A stretch of DNA of 64,000 nt from Pantoea alfalfae (GTDB taxonomy: Bacteria > Pseudomonadota > Gammaproteobacteria > Enterobacterales > Enterobacteriaceae): NCBI RefSeq assembly GCF_019880205.1, contig NZ_CP082292.1:2790001-2854000 (forward strand), read 5' to 3'. Under the pieces are notes generated by a model, which saw nothing but the letters and a program-made list of their open reading frames with translations, ran no database searches and was not told the DNA's origin. Made by a program: the position numbers and the translations under genes. Positions 1 through 9,379 of the stretch are shown here, piece by piece (position 1 is the first letter of the stretch; each line of letters begins with the position of its first letter).

Positions 1-2431
1 CTTCCGGTACCGGCGCCACACCCGCCATCTGCTGACGGCGCTCAATAATCATGGTTTGCGGTGTCGAGAGCAGGATGCCCTCTTTACGCAGACGCGTCAG
101 AATATCAAACAGCAGGTCGCTCTTCGCGCCTGAGATCTGGCGCTGACCCGCCACGTTACCCGTGACGCTCAGCACAATCCCCTGCTGGGTCAGATCTTTA
201 AACGAAACAGACGGCTCCGGCGTCTCCAGAATGCGTTCATTCTCGTTGTAAACCTCCAGCAGAATATCGCGCACCTTCACCGGATCGATATCGAGGGGGA
301 AAGTCAGCGTAATCGTCACCACCCCCTGCGCATTGCCCATGGTCGCATTGCGCACGTTCTGCGAAATAAACTGTGAGTTAGGCACAATCACCGTGGACTT
401 GTCGCCCAGTTGGATCTCGGTGGCACGCACGTTAATGCGGCGGATGTCCCCTTCGATGCCGCTGATGCTCACCAGATCGCCGACTTTAACCGGACGCTCG
501 GTTAATAGAATCAGCCCCGAGATAAAGTTCTTCACGATCTCCTGTAAGCCAAAACCGATACCAACCGACAGCGCACTGACGATCCACGCCAGCTTGTTCC
601 ACTGCAGACCCATGATCGACAGGGTAAGCAGGATAATCAGCACGTAACCGATGTTGCTGAACAGCGTCACCAGCGACACCCGCATTCCCACATCCATGGT
701 GGTTTTTGGCAGGAAATCGGTGTCGAGCCAGCGACGCACCGAGCGCAGCACATAGATTCCGACAATCAGGCAGATTATCGCATTCACCATGTGCGCCGGT
801 ACGATGTTCAGGGATTCGAGTCCTTTACCGCCCCAGAACTCGATCACTTTTTGCAGCAGCTCAATCGGCGTTGAGGAGGCAAAAGTGCCGTTGACCAGCG
901 CCAGCGCGACAATCAGCACCAGGAACGTTTTACCAATGGCCGCCAGCAGCGTGGCCGTCTGCTGCAGGTGACGCTCATTAATGTTAAGCGAACTCTGGAT
1001 GCGACGACCGGTAGCGTTACTGGTTGAGAAGAGACTCTCACAGCCATCTTTCAGCAGATGACTGAGGAAGTAGAACGAGCCAAACAGCAGGCCGCACCAG
1101 ATCACTTCATAACTCAGGAAGCGCGCCAGCGTGACGTAACCGATGAGCAGCGACACCAGAATGGCGATCCCGGTCAGCGTCAGGCCCATCTGGATCAGTC
1201 CGACCAGCGTAGAACGTGCCTCCGGTGGTGTACCCGCCTGAGTCATACGGCGACGAACGCGGTTGGTACGCATGCTGATCGCCAGCGCGGTGCTGCCGAT
1301 CAGCAGGGCCGTCAGCCCGTTGGCAAAAATGGTGGTATTCAGGCTGGTGCCGACGCTGTAGTTAAACGCCTCGACCGTCTGGAAGATAAAGACCAGCACG
1401 GCGGTAATCGGTGGAAACGGTTTTAACGCCATCGCCACTTCATTGGAGATGGTCGGTAAACGCCAGCTGGGGCGACGGGTAGAGAGGAAAGCGCGTCCCA
1501 GTCCGGCAATCAGGCCACAAAAGACACTGAGCCGAACCAGTTGATCCACAAAGTCCTGAACGTTTTCAGAAACCTCATCACGGCGGGTAAAGGCCAGGGC
1601 GATGAAGTTAAAGGTGAGGACGACAGCCACCAGGGTGGTCAGGGCTATCGCTGCCGCCAGGAAACTGCGGCGCAGCTTACCTTCCGGCAGTTTGTGAATG
1701 CTGATCCAGGCCAGAAACTCTTCGCTGTAACGACGGCCAGCCGTCATCACCAGCAGCGCCGCCAGCAGCCAGAAGACACTGCCGACGCGCCAGCCCGGCT
1801 CCCAGGAAAGCGCTGCGGTGTCCTGCAACTCCTGCAGGAACTCACCAATTTTCTCGCCATCCAGATCCTGTGTGCTGAGCAACGGTGACCAGAAGCGCGC
1901 CCCGAGAATGCTGCCGGAGTTCAGCGCCAGCTGGCTTTTCAGCTGATCGCGACGCAGGTTAACAATCTGCGAGGAGAGCATCAGTGCGCCATTTTTAATG
2001 CCTTCAGCCTGCTTAATCTGGTCGTCGAGTTTGCTTTTCTGACTCTCCAGCGTGTTACGCTTGCGCGTCACCTCCGGCGTCTCTTTGACGCCGCTGTCCG
2101 CTTTCGGGGCCGGACCCAGCACCTGCAACTGGGCTTCCAGTTGCTGGCGATCGGGAACCAGCGCCTGACCCAGCGTATCGGCATTGCCGGAGAGCTCCAG
2201 CGCCATTTCATTCAGCTGCGTCAGCTTGTTTTCGCCAGCATCGACAGAAACCTGACTTTTAATTTTGTCGAGGATCTTCTGCATTTTCGGCAGTTCAACC
2301 GCGGCATTCAGCTTCGGCGGGGCATCCTGTTCCTGAGCAGCCCCGGCCGCATCATCTGCGGCCAGCGCCAGCGCCGGGGCAAACCCTACCAGCGCCAGCA
2401 TTATCAATACAAAAAGGGATCGTATAAACAT
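1..2431 (-). CDS. MscS-family mechanosensitive channel with DUF3772 (C-terminus cut by window edge)
   Basis: This is a mechanosensitive channel of the small-conductance superfamily that releases solutes from the inner membrane on hypo-osmotic shock. The reading frame starts at the ATG at 2431 and stays open to base 1, so about 810 residues are visible and the stop lies outside. A signal peptide (MFIRSLFVLIMLALVGFAPA, then ALA) is followed by a charged coiled-coil-like periplasmic region with a DUF3772-type segment near residues 140-190. Several membrane segments follow, then the MscS core (VGIGFGLQEIVKNFISGLIL, then the beta domain with GDLVSISGIEGDI and TVIVPNSQFIS). It resembles YbiO and the DUF3772 channels in layout, but is longer than E. 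coli YbiO (741 residues). The family assignment is firm; the exact orthologue is not. Confidence 0.9.
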   Translation of the reverse strand, partial: MFIRSLFVLIMLALVGFAPALALAADDAAGAAQEQDAPPKLNAAVELPKMQKILDKIKSQVSVDAGENKLTQLNEMALELSGNADTLGQALVPDRQQLEAQLQVLGPAPKADSGVKETPEVTRKRNTLESQKSKLDDQIKQAEGIKNGALMLSSQIVNLRRDQLKSQLALNSGSILGARFWSPLLSTQDLDGEKIGEFLQELQDTAALSWEPGWRVGSVFWLLAALLVMTAGRRYSEEFLAWISIHKLPEGKLRRSFLAAAIALTTLVAVVLTFNFIALAFTRRDEVSENVQDFVDQLVRLSVFCGLIAGLGRAFLSTRRPSWRLPTISNEVAMALKPFPPITAVLVFIFQTVEAFNYSVGTSLNTTIFANGLTALLIGSTALAISMRTNRVRRRMTQAGTPPEARSTLVGLIQMGLTLTGIAILVSLLIGYVTLARFLSYEVIWCGLLFGSFYFLSHLLKDGCESLFSTSNATGRRIQSSLNINERHLQQTATLLAAIGKTFLVLIVALALVNGTFASSTPIELLQKVIEFWGGKGLESLNIVPAHMVNAIICLIVGIYVLRSVRRWLDTDFLPKTTMDVGMRVSLVTLFSNIGYVLIILLTLSIMGLQWNKLAWIVSALSVGIGFGLQEIVKNFISGLILLTERPVKVGDLVSISGIEGDIRRINVRATEIQLGDKSTVIVPNSQFISQNVRNATMGNAQGVVTITLTFPLDIDPVKVRDILLEVYNENERILETPEPSVSFKDLTQQGIVLSVTGNVAGQRQISGAKSDLLFDILTRLRKEGILLSTPQTMIIERRQQMAGVAPVPE

Positions 2432-2658
2432 ATGTGTAAGATTCCGGCAGCTTAATTCAGGCGATCGTCCCTCGCCAGTCGCGCATAAGTGTAGGGCTTT
2501 GCAAGGGATGGCAATATAGGAATAACGGGCATTTTTCGGGCTGATTCGGGACAGGCAGCGGCGTAAACATCGCTGTACGCCTCTGCCTGCTTCTTCCCGG
2601 CGACCTGCTCAGCCTGCAGTTCATGCCAGTGCGCGCCGTGCCCGACACCCGCTATTCT

Positions 2659-3606
2659 CTACTCAACGTCGGCACTGCTGGCACCATTGCTGGCAACCTG
2701 GCCCGACTTCTGCTTTTTATACGCCAGTGCAGCAGCGGGGACTGGCGCGGCTTTGCCGGTCTCAATCCAGCTGCGCAGACGGTTAGCGTCGGCGAAGTGG
2801 GTATATTTGCCAAAGGCATCCAGCACCACCAGCGCCACCGGACGATTGTTAATCATCGTGCGCATCACCAGGCAATGGCCCGCCTCGTCGGTATAACCGG
2901 TTTTGGTCAGCTGAATATGCCAGTCGTTTTTATAGACCAGATGGTTGGTATTGCGGAACGGCAGCGCATAGTTCGGATGGGCAAACACCGCCGTCTCTTC
3001 TTTTGTGGTGCTGAGCGCGCCAAGCATCGGATATTCCCGCGTCGCTTTGAGTAACTTCACCAGATCCTGTGCGCTGGAGACGTTCTGCGTTGAGAGGCCG
3101 GTTGGCTCTACATAGCGGGTCTGTTTCATGCCAAGTGACCGCGCTTTGGCATTCATTGCCTGGATAAAGGCGCGATAACCGCCCGGATAGGCGTGCGCCA
3201 GGCTGGCGGCGGCACGGTTTTCTGAAGACATCAGCGCCAGTAACATCATATTGCGTCGGCTGATCTGGCTGTTGAGCTTCACGCGCGAGAAAACACCACG
3301 CATTTCCGGCGTCTGGCTGACATCGACGTTAATCATCTCGTTCATCGGCAGATGCGCATCCAGCACCACCATCGCGGTCATCAGCTTGGTGATGGACGCA
3401 ATCGGCCTGACCCGTTCCGGGTGGCTGGAGAAGAGCACTTTATTAGTGGTGAGGTCGACAATCATCGCACTGCCAGAAGCGATCTGCGGCTGAGCAATAG
3501 GCGCAAGTTGCGACAGCGAAGTCGTCGCCTGCGCCGGAAGTGAAACAATCTGCCCGGAAACGAGCAGCGCCAGCGAAAGCAGGGTGGAGCGAATTTTTGC
3601 AGGCAT
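2659..3606 (-). CDS. pbpG: D-alanyl-D-alanine endopeptidase PBP7
   Basis: A periplasmic low-molecular-weight penicillin-binding protein that cuts the DD-crosslinks of peptidoglycan. The 315-residue product has a signal peptide ending near PAQA and the three serine-peptidase motifs in order: SITK (71-74, nucleophile Ser71), SEN (128-130) and KTG (235-237). The frame is open to 3669, but the ATG at 3606 places the signal peptide at the N-terminus and matches the family length. The Shine-Dalgarno sequence is weak. It lies next to yohC and yohD, as in E. coli, where these genes are grouped near 48 min together with dusC. Confidence 0.95.
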   Translation of the reverse strand: MPAKIRSTLLSLALLVSGQIVSLPAQATTSLSQLAPIAQPQIASGSAMIVDLTTNKVLFSSHPERVRPIASITKLMTAMVVLDAHLPMNEMINVDVSQTPEMRGVFSRVKLNSQISRRNMMLLALMSSENRAAASLAHAYPGGYRAFIQAMNAKARSLGMKQTRYVEPTGLSTQNVSSAQDLVKLLKATREYPMLGALSTTKEETAVFAHPNYALPFRNTNHLVYKNDWHIQLTKTGYTDEAGHCLVMRTMINNRPVALVVLDAFGKYTHFADANRLRSWIETGKAAPVPAAALAYKKQKSGQVASNGASSADVE

Positions 3607-3743
3607 CGTAGAAAAAAACCCGGTTATGATTGTGTACTGTGTCAGACCGACACAGGCCGCCCGCTTCATTCACGTCGGCGCGCGGGCTGGCAGCAGCATC
3701 ATACGCTTAAGGTTAAGAAATTTCCTGGTGAGATTGTTTCCGG

Positions 3744-3779
3744 GCGTAAAAAGAGAACTGCCGCCAGAGCGGCGGCAGT
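3744..3779 (-). terminator. Rho-independent terminator of yohC
   Basis: The arms ACTGCCGCC and GGCGGCAGT (3757-3765 and 3771-3779) form a GC-rich stem with a 5-nt loop. On the minus strand the stem is followed by TCTCTTTTT. It lies 6 nt beyond the yohC stop. Confidence 0.85.
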
Positions 3780-3785
3780 GGTCAG

Positions 3786-4373
3786 TCAGAACAGATGCGG
3801 TCCATATCCCCACAGCACCACGGTCAATGCCAGTAACACTTCAAAAACCAGCACGCCGATGGCAAGTGTAGAGCCGGAAAACCGCAGACTCTCTTCGCGA
3901 TCGATATTCAGAAACAGCGGAATGCCAATATAGAGCAGATAGCCGGTGTAGAGCAGCGCCACAGCGGCGGCCAGCACGCAGAGCCAGACCAGCGGATAGA
4001 GTGCCACCAGCCCGCTGAGAAACAGTGGCGTCGCCACGTATCCCGCAAACACGGTGCAGCGCTGGACGCCAGGACGCTGCGGAAAATCACGCGCCATCCA
4101 GTGGATCACGCGTCCCATAACCGCGACACCGCCCAGAATAATCAGATAGAACAGAATGCCCAGCCCGATCCCGGTTGCCAGGTTAAGTTGCACATATTGC
4201 CCCTCGCCCAGATTCCAGCCCAGCTGAGTTGTACCGATAAAGGCGCAGATCACCGGAATCGCCGCCATCAACAGAACATGGTGGGTGTAATGGTGCGATA
4301 CGCTCTCATTCTCTTGCTTGATATGACGCATTTCCTGATTCGGATGCGCCAGCAGACCCCAGACATGATTCAT
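3786..4373 (-). CDS. yohC: Yip1-family inner-membrane protein YohC
   Basis: A 195-residue polytopic membrane protein of the Yip1/YohC family; the physiological role is unknown. The ATG at 4373 is preferred because AGAGGATT lies just upstream and the product then begins MNHVWGLLAHPNQEM, giving the same length as E. coli YohC. The frame is open further upstream, but that stretch has no family similarity. After a hydrophilic N-terminus of about 40 residues there are about five hydrophobic segments (for example FYLIILGGVAVMG and LAIGVLVFEVLLALTVV). It is transcribed away from yohD and ends in its own terminator. Confidence 0.9.
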   Translation of the reverse strand: MNHVWGLLAHPNQEMRHIKQENESVSHHYTHHVLLMAAIPVICAFIGTTQLGWNLGEGQYVQLNLATGIGLGILFYLIILGGVAVMGRVIHWMARDFPQRPGVQRCTVFAGYVATPLFLSGLVALYPLVWLCVLAAAVALLYTGYLLYIGIPLFLNIDREESLRFSGSTLAIGVLVFEVLLALTVVLWGYGPHLF

Positions 4374-4578
4374 AGATTCAATCCTCTGATGCAGTGGGCT
4401 GCCCGATGATGCATCCGTCTTTAGGGGCAGCGTCTTCTCAAGTATAAACGGCAGTGAAATTTTCGTGGTGACCGGACAAAAAAACAGCATAAATAAACGG
4501 CCCCATGAGGCATGAGCGGAAGCAAAGCTAAATCGCGTATAGACTTGAAGAAACAGTCACTGAACAGGGAGGGTCATT

Positions 4579-5160
4579 TTGCATCTGGATATCAACGCAT
4601 TAATTACGCAGTACGGTTACCTGGCACTTTTTATTGGCTGTATCGCCGAGGGGGAAACATTTACGTTGCTGGGCGGTGTTGCCGCGCATGAGGGGCTGCT
4701 GCATTACGTGGGAGTGGTGCTGGCCGCGATGGGCGGCGGCATTGTTGGCGATCAACTGCTCTACTGGATCGGTCGCCGCTGGGGCACGCGGATCCTGCAC
4801 CGCTTTAAAAAGCATCAGGACAAAGTGGTCAAGGCAAACCGCCTGATTAAACGCCGCCCCAGCCTGTTCGTGATTGGCGTGCGCTTTATGTATGGCTTCC
4901 GGCTGATTGGTCCCATCATCATCGGTGCCAGCCGCCTCAACCCGATGAAATTTTTTATTCTCAACGTCATCGGGGCGGCTATCTGGTCGCTGATCTTTGT
5001 GACGCTGGGCTATTTCGCGGGCGGCATCATCGCACCGTGGCTGCATAAACTCGATCAGCATCTGAAACATCTGCTGTGGCTGGTCGGCGCGGTCGTCTTC
5101 GCCTTTGTGCTGCGCTGGGTGATCCGCCGCTGGCACAACCGCCGGGCCGATCAGCAATAA
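4579..5160 (+). CDS. yohD: DedA-family inner-membrane protein YohD
   Basis: A 193-residue member of the DedA/SNARE-associated family. These proteins act in membrane homeostasis, and members have been linked to undecaprenyl-phosphate or phospholipid recycling. Family hallmarks are visible: an N-terminal re-entrant segment with GCIAEGETFTLLGGVAAHEG, the RFMYGFRLIGPIIIGASRL block, and C-terminal membrane helices before a basic tail. The start is TTG at 4579, preceded by the strong Shine-Dalgarno AGGGAGG; there is no better in-frame ATG that keeps the conserved N-terminus. Confidence 0.92.
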   Translation: MHLDINALITQYGYLALFIGCIAEGETFTLLGGVAAHEGLLHYVGVVLAAMGGGIVGDQLLYWIGRRWGTRILHRFKKHQDKVVKANRLIKRRPSLFVIGVRFMYGFRLIGPIIIGASRLNPMKFFILNVIGAAIWSLIFVTLGYFAGGIIAPWLHKLDQHLKHLLWLVGAVVFAFVLRWVIRRWHNRRADQQ

Positions 5161-5190
5161 ATGAACGGCGTATTCACCAGATAACACACC

Positions 5191-5222
5191 GGTCGCCAGA
5201 CGCTGAACAGCGTCTGGCGACC
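5191..5222. repeat. Perfect 15-bp inverted repeat downstream of yohD
   Basis: GGTCGCCAGACGCTG (5191-5205) and its exact reverse complement (5208-5222) form a near-continuous hairpin. No T-run follows on either strand, so it is not a canonical Rho-independent terminator. It may protect the yohD transcript 3' end. Confidence 0.7.
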
Positions 5223-5362
5223 TGCTGACGATAATGTAAGTCTCATCCGCCCATCTTACCCTCTCCGTCCTTATTCACCCCCGCGTTAACCATCTGTGCC
5301 CAAACGAAGCCGCATCGGCGGGCTCAGCTATAGTTAGGAGGGACACTGACAGGGAGATGAGG

Positions 5363-7177
5363 ATGAGTAAGGTAAAACGTAAGATTGAAGACCACGGCGT
5401 CATCGGTGATTTGCGCACCTGTGCGCTGGTCGCGAATGACGGCACCATTGATTATCTCTGCTGGCCGGAACTCGACAGCCCGTCGGTGTTTGCCGCCCTG
5501 CTCGATAGCGATGATGCCGGCCTTTTCTCCCTGGCCCCTGACTGGCCCAATGCGCGGCGTCAGCAGCTTTACCTGCCCGATACCAATATTCTGCAGACCC
5601 GCTGGCTGGATGATGAGGGCGTAGCGGAAATCACCGACTACATGCCGATTTGTGATGATAAGAACAAACTGCCGCGCCTGATCCGCCGGGTCAAAATGAT
5701 CCGCGGCAGCGCAACCTTCCAGCTGCACTGTTCACCGCGTCATGACTATGCCCGGGCGCAGACCCGTGCCGAAGCGCACAACGGCTGCATCGACTTCCAT
5801 GCCGAAGGCCAGCCGTCATTGCGCCTTGCGGCCTCCGTGGTCATGACGCTGGAGGATGACAGCGCCACCGCCCACTTCACATTAAAGCCCGGCGAACATG
5901 CGCAGTTTGAATTTGGCAGCGTGGATGATGCACATATCGAAGCGCTGGCGACCGAACACTGTTTCGAAGAGACGCTTAACTACTGGCGACGCTGGAGCGC
6001 CCACAGCACCTATCAGGGACGCTGGCGCGAGATGGTGCAGCGTTCGGCGCTGGTCCTGAAGCTGCTGACTTCACATCAGCACGGCTCGATTGCGGCGGCG
6101 GCAACCTTTGGCCTGCCTGAAGAGCTGGGCGGCGAACGCAACTGGGACTATCGCGCCTCCTGGATCCGCGACGCCTCGTTCAGCATGTATGCCCTGATGC
6201 GGCTGGGCTACGTCGATGAAGCCAAACACTTTACCCACTGGGTTGGACGCTGTGTTGAAAACAGCCATCACGATGAGATGCGCCTGCAGGTGATGTACCG
6301 GCTGGACAGCGGCACCGAGCTACATGAGATGGAGTTACTCAATCTCTCCGGCTATGCCGACTCCCGTCCGGTTCGCATCGGCAATGACGCCTGGCAGCAG
6401 ACCCAGCTCGATATCTATGGCGAGCTGATGGATGCGGTTTATCTGGCCAATAAGTATGGTGAGGCGATCTCTCAGCGCGGCTGGGAGCATGTGGTCAAAA
6501 TGATCGACTGGCTGTGTGATAACTGGAATCAGCCCGATGCCGGTATCTGGGAGATGCGCGGCGAGCCGGAACACTTCCTGCATTCGCGTCTGATGTGCTG
6601 GGTGGCGCTGGATCGCGCATTGCGACTGGGCATGAAGCGATCCCTGCCGATGCCTTACGAACGCTGGGATCGGGCGCGTCGGGAGATCCGCGAAGATATC
6701 TGGGCAAACTTCTGGAACAGTGAACGCGGCCATTTCTCTGCCACCCGTCATGGGGAACATCTTGATGCCTCCATGCTGCTGATGCCGCTGGTGCGCTTCG
6801 TCGGTGCCACCGACCCGGACTGGATTGCCACGCTGGATGCGATCAAAACCAATCTGGTCAGCGATGGTATGGTGCGGCGTTACAACACGCATGAAACACC
6901 GGCCGATGGCCTTAAGGGATCGGAAGGCTCTTTTGGTGCCTGTTCATTCTGGTATGTCGAGTGTCTGGCGCGCGCAGGCCGGATTCAGGAGGCGCATTTT
7001 GAGTTTGAGAAGCTGCTGAGCTACGCCAATCCGCTGGGCCTGTACGCCGAGGAATTTGACAGCCACGGTCATGCGCTGGGCAATACGCCGCAGGCGCTGA
7101 CGCATCTGGCGTTAATCAGTGCCGCCTTTTTCCTGAATCGCAAACTCAGTGGTGAACAGACGCAGTGGCAACCTTAG
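5363..7177 (+). CDS. Glycoside hydrolase family 15 protein (glucoamylase/trehalase-like)
   Basis: A cytoplasmic enzyme (no signal peptide), 604 residues, of the GH15 class that hydrolyses alpha-glucosidic bonds; bacterial members include trehalases and glucodextranase-like enzymes. The N-terminal trehalase-type beta domain opens with IEDHGVIGDLRTCALV and GTIDYLCWP. The (alpha/alpha)6 catalytic domain has RNWDYRASWIRDA near residue 260. The two expected catalytic glutamates lie in GIWEMRGE (near 396) and LYAEEFD (near 563). The ATG at 5363 is better spaced from AGGGAG than the in-frame ATG at 5357. A 9-bp inverted repeat (CCGGAAAGC, 7190-7224) follows the gene. Substrate specificity cannot be read from the sequence. 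Confidence 0.9.
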   Translation: MSKVKRKIEDHGVIGDLRTCALVANDGTIDYLCWPELDSPSVFAALLDSDDAGLFSLAPDWPNARRQQLYLPDTNILQTRWLDDEGVAEITDYMPICDDKNKLPRLIRRVKMIRGSATFQLHCSPRHDYARAQTRAEAHNGCIDFHAEGQPSLRLAASVVMTLEDDSATAHFTLKPGEHAQFEFGSVDDAHIEALATEHCFEETLNYWRRWSAHSTYQGRWREMVQRSALVLKLLTSHQHGSIAAAATFGLPEELGGERNWDYRASWIRDASFSMYALMRLGYVDEAKHFTHWVGRCVENSHHDEMRLQVMYRLDSGTELHEMELLNLSGYADSRPVRIGNDAWQQTQLDIYGELMDAVYLANKYGEAISQRGWEHVVKMIDWLCDNWNQPDAGIWEMRGEPEHFLHSRLMCWVALDRALRLGMKRSLPMPYERWDRARREIREDIWANFWNSERGHFSATRHGEHLDASMLLMPLVRFVGATDPDWIATLDAIKTNLVSDGMVRRYNTHETPADGLKGSEGSFGACSFWYVECLARAGRIQEAHFEFEKLLSYANPLGLYAEEFDSHGHALGNTPQALTHLALISAAFFLNRKLSGEQTQWQP

Positions 7178-7391
7178 TCAGCGATAAGCCCGGAAAGCCC
7201 CATTTTTAGCGCCCTGCTTTCCGGAAATGCGCTAACATCCGCGGTGAATTTACGTAAAGTATTGCAGGCAGGTTAAAATCCCGATTCACAACGTCAGATT
7301 AATGAACATATAATGCGCAGCAGGTCACATTGGCCAGCATGAATTCGACACATAGACCAGCCTGAAATATGGCGATAAAGACTTGTAAAAT

Positions 7392-8513
7392 ATGAAAATT
7401 ATTCGCGCTTTCGCTTCAATCGCTCTGGCCCTGGCAGCGTTCAGCCAGTCAGCCTTTGCTGTGGTTTACCCGTTACCGCCGGCCAACAGCCGTCTGATCG
7501 GGGAAAATATTGAAATTACGGTTCCTGAAGACAGCAAGCTGCCGCTGGAAGCTTTTGCGGCGCAGTACCAGATGGGCCTCAGCAATATGCTGGAAGCTAA
7601 TCCGGGTGTTGACGTTTATCTGCCTAAAGCTGGCAGCAAAATGATCATCCCACAGCAGCTGATCCTGCCTGACGCACCGCGTGAAGGCATTGTGATTAAC
7701 AGCGCGGAGATGCGTCTCTATTACTATCCGAAAGGTAGCAAAACCGTGGTGGTGTTGCCAATTGGTATCGGTGAACTGGGTAAAGATACCCCGATTAACT
7801 GGACCACAGCGGTAGAACGTAAGAAAGATGGCCCGACCTGGACGCCAACCAAAGGTATGCACGCGGATTACGCGGCACGCGGTGAAACGCTGCCAGCCGT
7901 GTTCCCGGCAGGCCCGGATAACCCAATGGGGCTTTACGCGCTCTATATCGGTCGTCTCTATGCGATTCATGGCACCAACGCCAACTTCGGTATCGGCCTG
8001 CGCGTGAGCCACGGTTGTGTGCGTCTGCGCGCTGACGATATTAAGTGGCTGTATCAGAACGTGCCGGTCGGCACGCGCGTACAGTTCGTTGACCAGCCGG
8101 TAAAAGCGACCGTAGAGCCAGATGGCTCACGGTACGTTGAAGTGCATAACCCGCTGTCGACCACCGAAGAGCAGTTCAACTCACGTGAACTGGTGCCGAT
8201 TACGCTGACGCAGGCCGTAAGCAAAGTGCTGGTTGATGCCAGCGTCAATCAGGATCAGGTTAACGGCGCTATTCAGGGCCGCACCGGTATGCCGGTAAAA
8301 GTGAACGGTGTGGAAAACAACATCCAGACCGCACCTGTCCCGGCGCCGGAAAACCCGCAGGCTGCACCACAGGAAGAACCGATGACGCCGGTGACCCCAC
8401 AGGGTGCCAGCAGTGATGCTGCGCAGCCACAGCAGCCGACCACTGAGCCAGCCGCACCGGCCGCTCCGGTAACACCAGCAGCACCGGCAGCCGCGGCCAA
8501 TACCAGCTCGTAA
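7392..8513 (+). CDS. erfK: L,D-transpeptidase ErfK/LdtA with C-terminal Pro/Ala/Gln-rich tail
   Basis: A periplasmic L,D-transpeptidase of the ErfK/YbiS/YcfS/YnhG group, which in E. coli attaches Braun lipoprotein to peptidoglycan. A signal peptide (cleavage near SAFA) is followed by a LysM-like segment ([20 protein letters not shown]). The YkuD domain carries the catalytic block [10 protein letters not shown]...SHGCVRL, with Cys near residue 209. Over the first ~310 residues it follows E. coli ErfK closely ([31 protein letters not shown]). It then continues about 60 residues with a low-complexity Pro/Ala/Gln/Thr-rich tail. A terminator follows at 8533. Confidence 0.93.
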   Translation: MKIIRAFASIALALAAFSQSAFAVVYPLPPANSRLIGENIEITVPEDSKLPLEAFAAQYQMGLSNMLEANPGVDVYLPKAGSKMIIPQQLILPDAPREGIVINSAEMRLYYYPKGSKTVVVLPIGIGELGKDTPINWTTAVERKKDGPTWTPTKGMHADYAARGETLPAVFPAGPDNPMGLYALYIGRLYAIHGTNANFGIGLRVSHGCVRLRADDIKWLYQNVPVGTRVQFVDQPVKATVEPDGSRYVEVHNPLSTTEEQFNSRELVPITLTQAVSKVLVDASVNQDQVNGAIQGRTGMPVKVNGVENNIQTAPVPAPENPQAAPQEEPMTPVTPQGASSDAAQPQQPTTEPAAPAAPVTPAAPAAAANTSS

Positions 8514-8532
8514 TTGCCGCCCTGCTTTTAGA

Positions 8533-8558
8533 AGCCGGCGCCTGTCGCTGGCTTTTTT
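8533..8558 (+). terminator. Rho-independent terminator of erfK
   Basis: AGCCGGCG and CGCTGGCT form an 8-bp stem (one G-T pair) with loop CCTGT, followed by six T residues, 20 nt after the erfK stop. Confidence 0.85.
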
Positions 8559-8574
8559 ATTGCCTGAATTAGGT

Positions 8575-8705
8575 CTATAGCGCTCATCTGGCCAGTTAAA
8601 GGAGATCATCAACTGCGCCGGTCTGAATGCAACACTGGCCATTCTCTGATTGTCTTTGTATACGCTGTTCCAGTTACCCGAAGTGAATATATCTTCAATC
8701 CGCAT
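8575..8705 (-). pseudogene. Relic of a Tle1-like effector C-terminus (diverged copy)
   Basis: On the minus strand just after the 8723-9379 lipoprotein, one frame reads DIFTSGNWNSVYKDNQRM... ending FNWPDERYRP. This lines up with the C-terminus of the 10211-12085 effector (YIHCSANWNSVLRDSEGR... ending FTNRPDERWQR). About 43 codons remain, with no start and no upstream catalytic region. It is more diverged than the other relic at 9370-9483, so it probably comes from a different effector allele. The similarity is directly visible; the origin is inference. Confidence 0.7.
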
Positions 8706-8722
8706 TAAAAATATCAGGAACG

Positions 8723-9379
8723 TTACCATTGGCCGTAAGGGTATTTTTTTCCTTTGATAAAAATCTCAGTATCTTTGCCGTATTCATAGCCGTCAGAAAA
8801 ACGTGTAATCCCTTTACAGATATCCAGCTTATCTCCGGATAAAGTTTTCAGGACGGACGGTGTAATGCGATAATTAGGCTCAAACCCGATACCTTTTAGC
8901 CATACCGCTACCTTCCCCTCCGGAGCCAGGCCAATCTGGATGGTGTCATAGGTATTATTATAGGGGTCCGTTTTCCCACTGGCACTGTTCATCTTTTTTA
9001 CGATGACATCAGGGACAGTCAGATGGGTCTCATACACTTTCTTATCAATTACCGAGTCCCAGCAAAAGATAAAATGTTTAGGGGGGCGATCAATATGATT
9101 CCAGTAGCCACCAGAGGCACGATCTTTATCATTCCACTTACCGATAACCTCAGGCAGTGCAGAAGTACTGTTAAGTGTATTAAAGCGATAAATCGTCCCA
9201 TCAGCACCCTGAATCACGGCAAATGTCACCAGAGCAGGTAACGCTTTTGGCGTGAAGAAATTGAATTTCCACTCTGAGGGAGCATCAGTTTTGACCACTG
9301 CCGGACCCGTCTGGCCTGCACTGTGACAGCCAGTCAGTATCAGAAGTGTAATAAGTCTCGCCATGCGTCTTATTTCCAT
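8723..9379 (-). CDS. DUF2931-type lipoprotein, candidate orphan immunity protein (paralogue 2)
   Basis: A 218-residue lipoprotein clearly paralogous to the one at 9561-10220: shared FFTPKALPALVTFAV, GTIYRFNTLNST, DKDRA-GGYWNH, PPKH-IFCWDS-IDKKVYET and KGKKYPYG-W. The signal peptide ends in the lipobox ILTGC (Cys18), so it should be a periplasm-facing, probably outer-membrane lipoprotein. By analogy with Tli1-type immunity lipoproteins it is inferred to neutralise a Tle1-family phospholipase in the periplasm. Its start overlaps the last codons of a relic effector tip exactly as paralogue 1 overlaps the intact effector. Base composition is more AT-rich than the neighbouring core genes, suggesting transfer. 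DUF2931 membership is by recognition and the function by context. Confidence 0.8.
   Translation of the reverse strand: MEIRRMARLITLLILTGCHSAGQTGPAVVKTDAPSEWKFNFFTPKALPALVTFAVIQGADGTIYRFNTLNSTSALPEVIGKWNDKDRASGGYWNHIDRPPKHFIFCWDSVIDKKVYETHLTVPDVIVKKMNSASGKTDPYNNTYDTIQIGLAPEGKVAVWLKGIGFEPNYRITPSVLKTLSGDKLDICKGITRFSDGYEYGKDTEIFIKGKKYPYGQW

Noticed and set aside
4600..5187. 195-codon open frame antisense to yohD
   Set aside because: Shadow of the DedA-family gene; no Shine-Dalgarno and no recognisable protein features.
8181..8729. 182-codon minus-strand frame covering the effector-tip relic and the erfK end
   Set aside because: Only its first third resembles the effector C-terminus; the remainder is antisense to erfK. 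Treated as a relic, not a gene.
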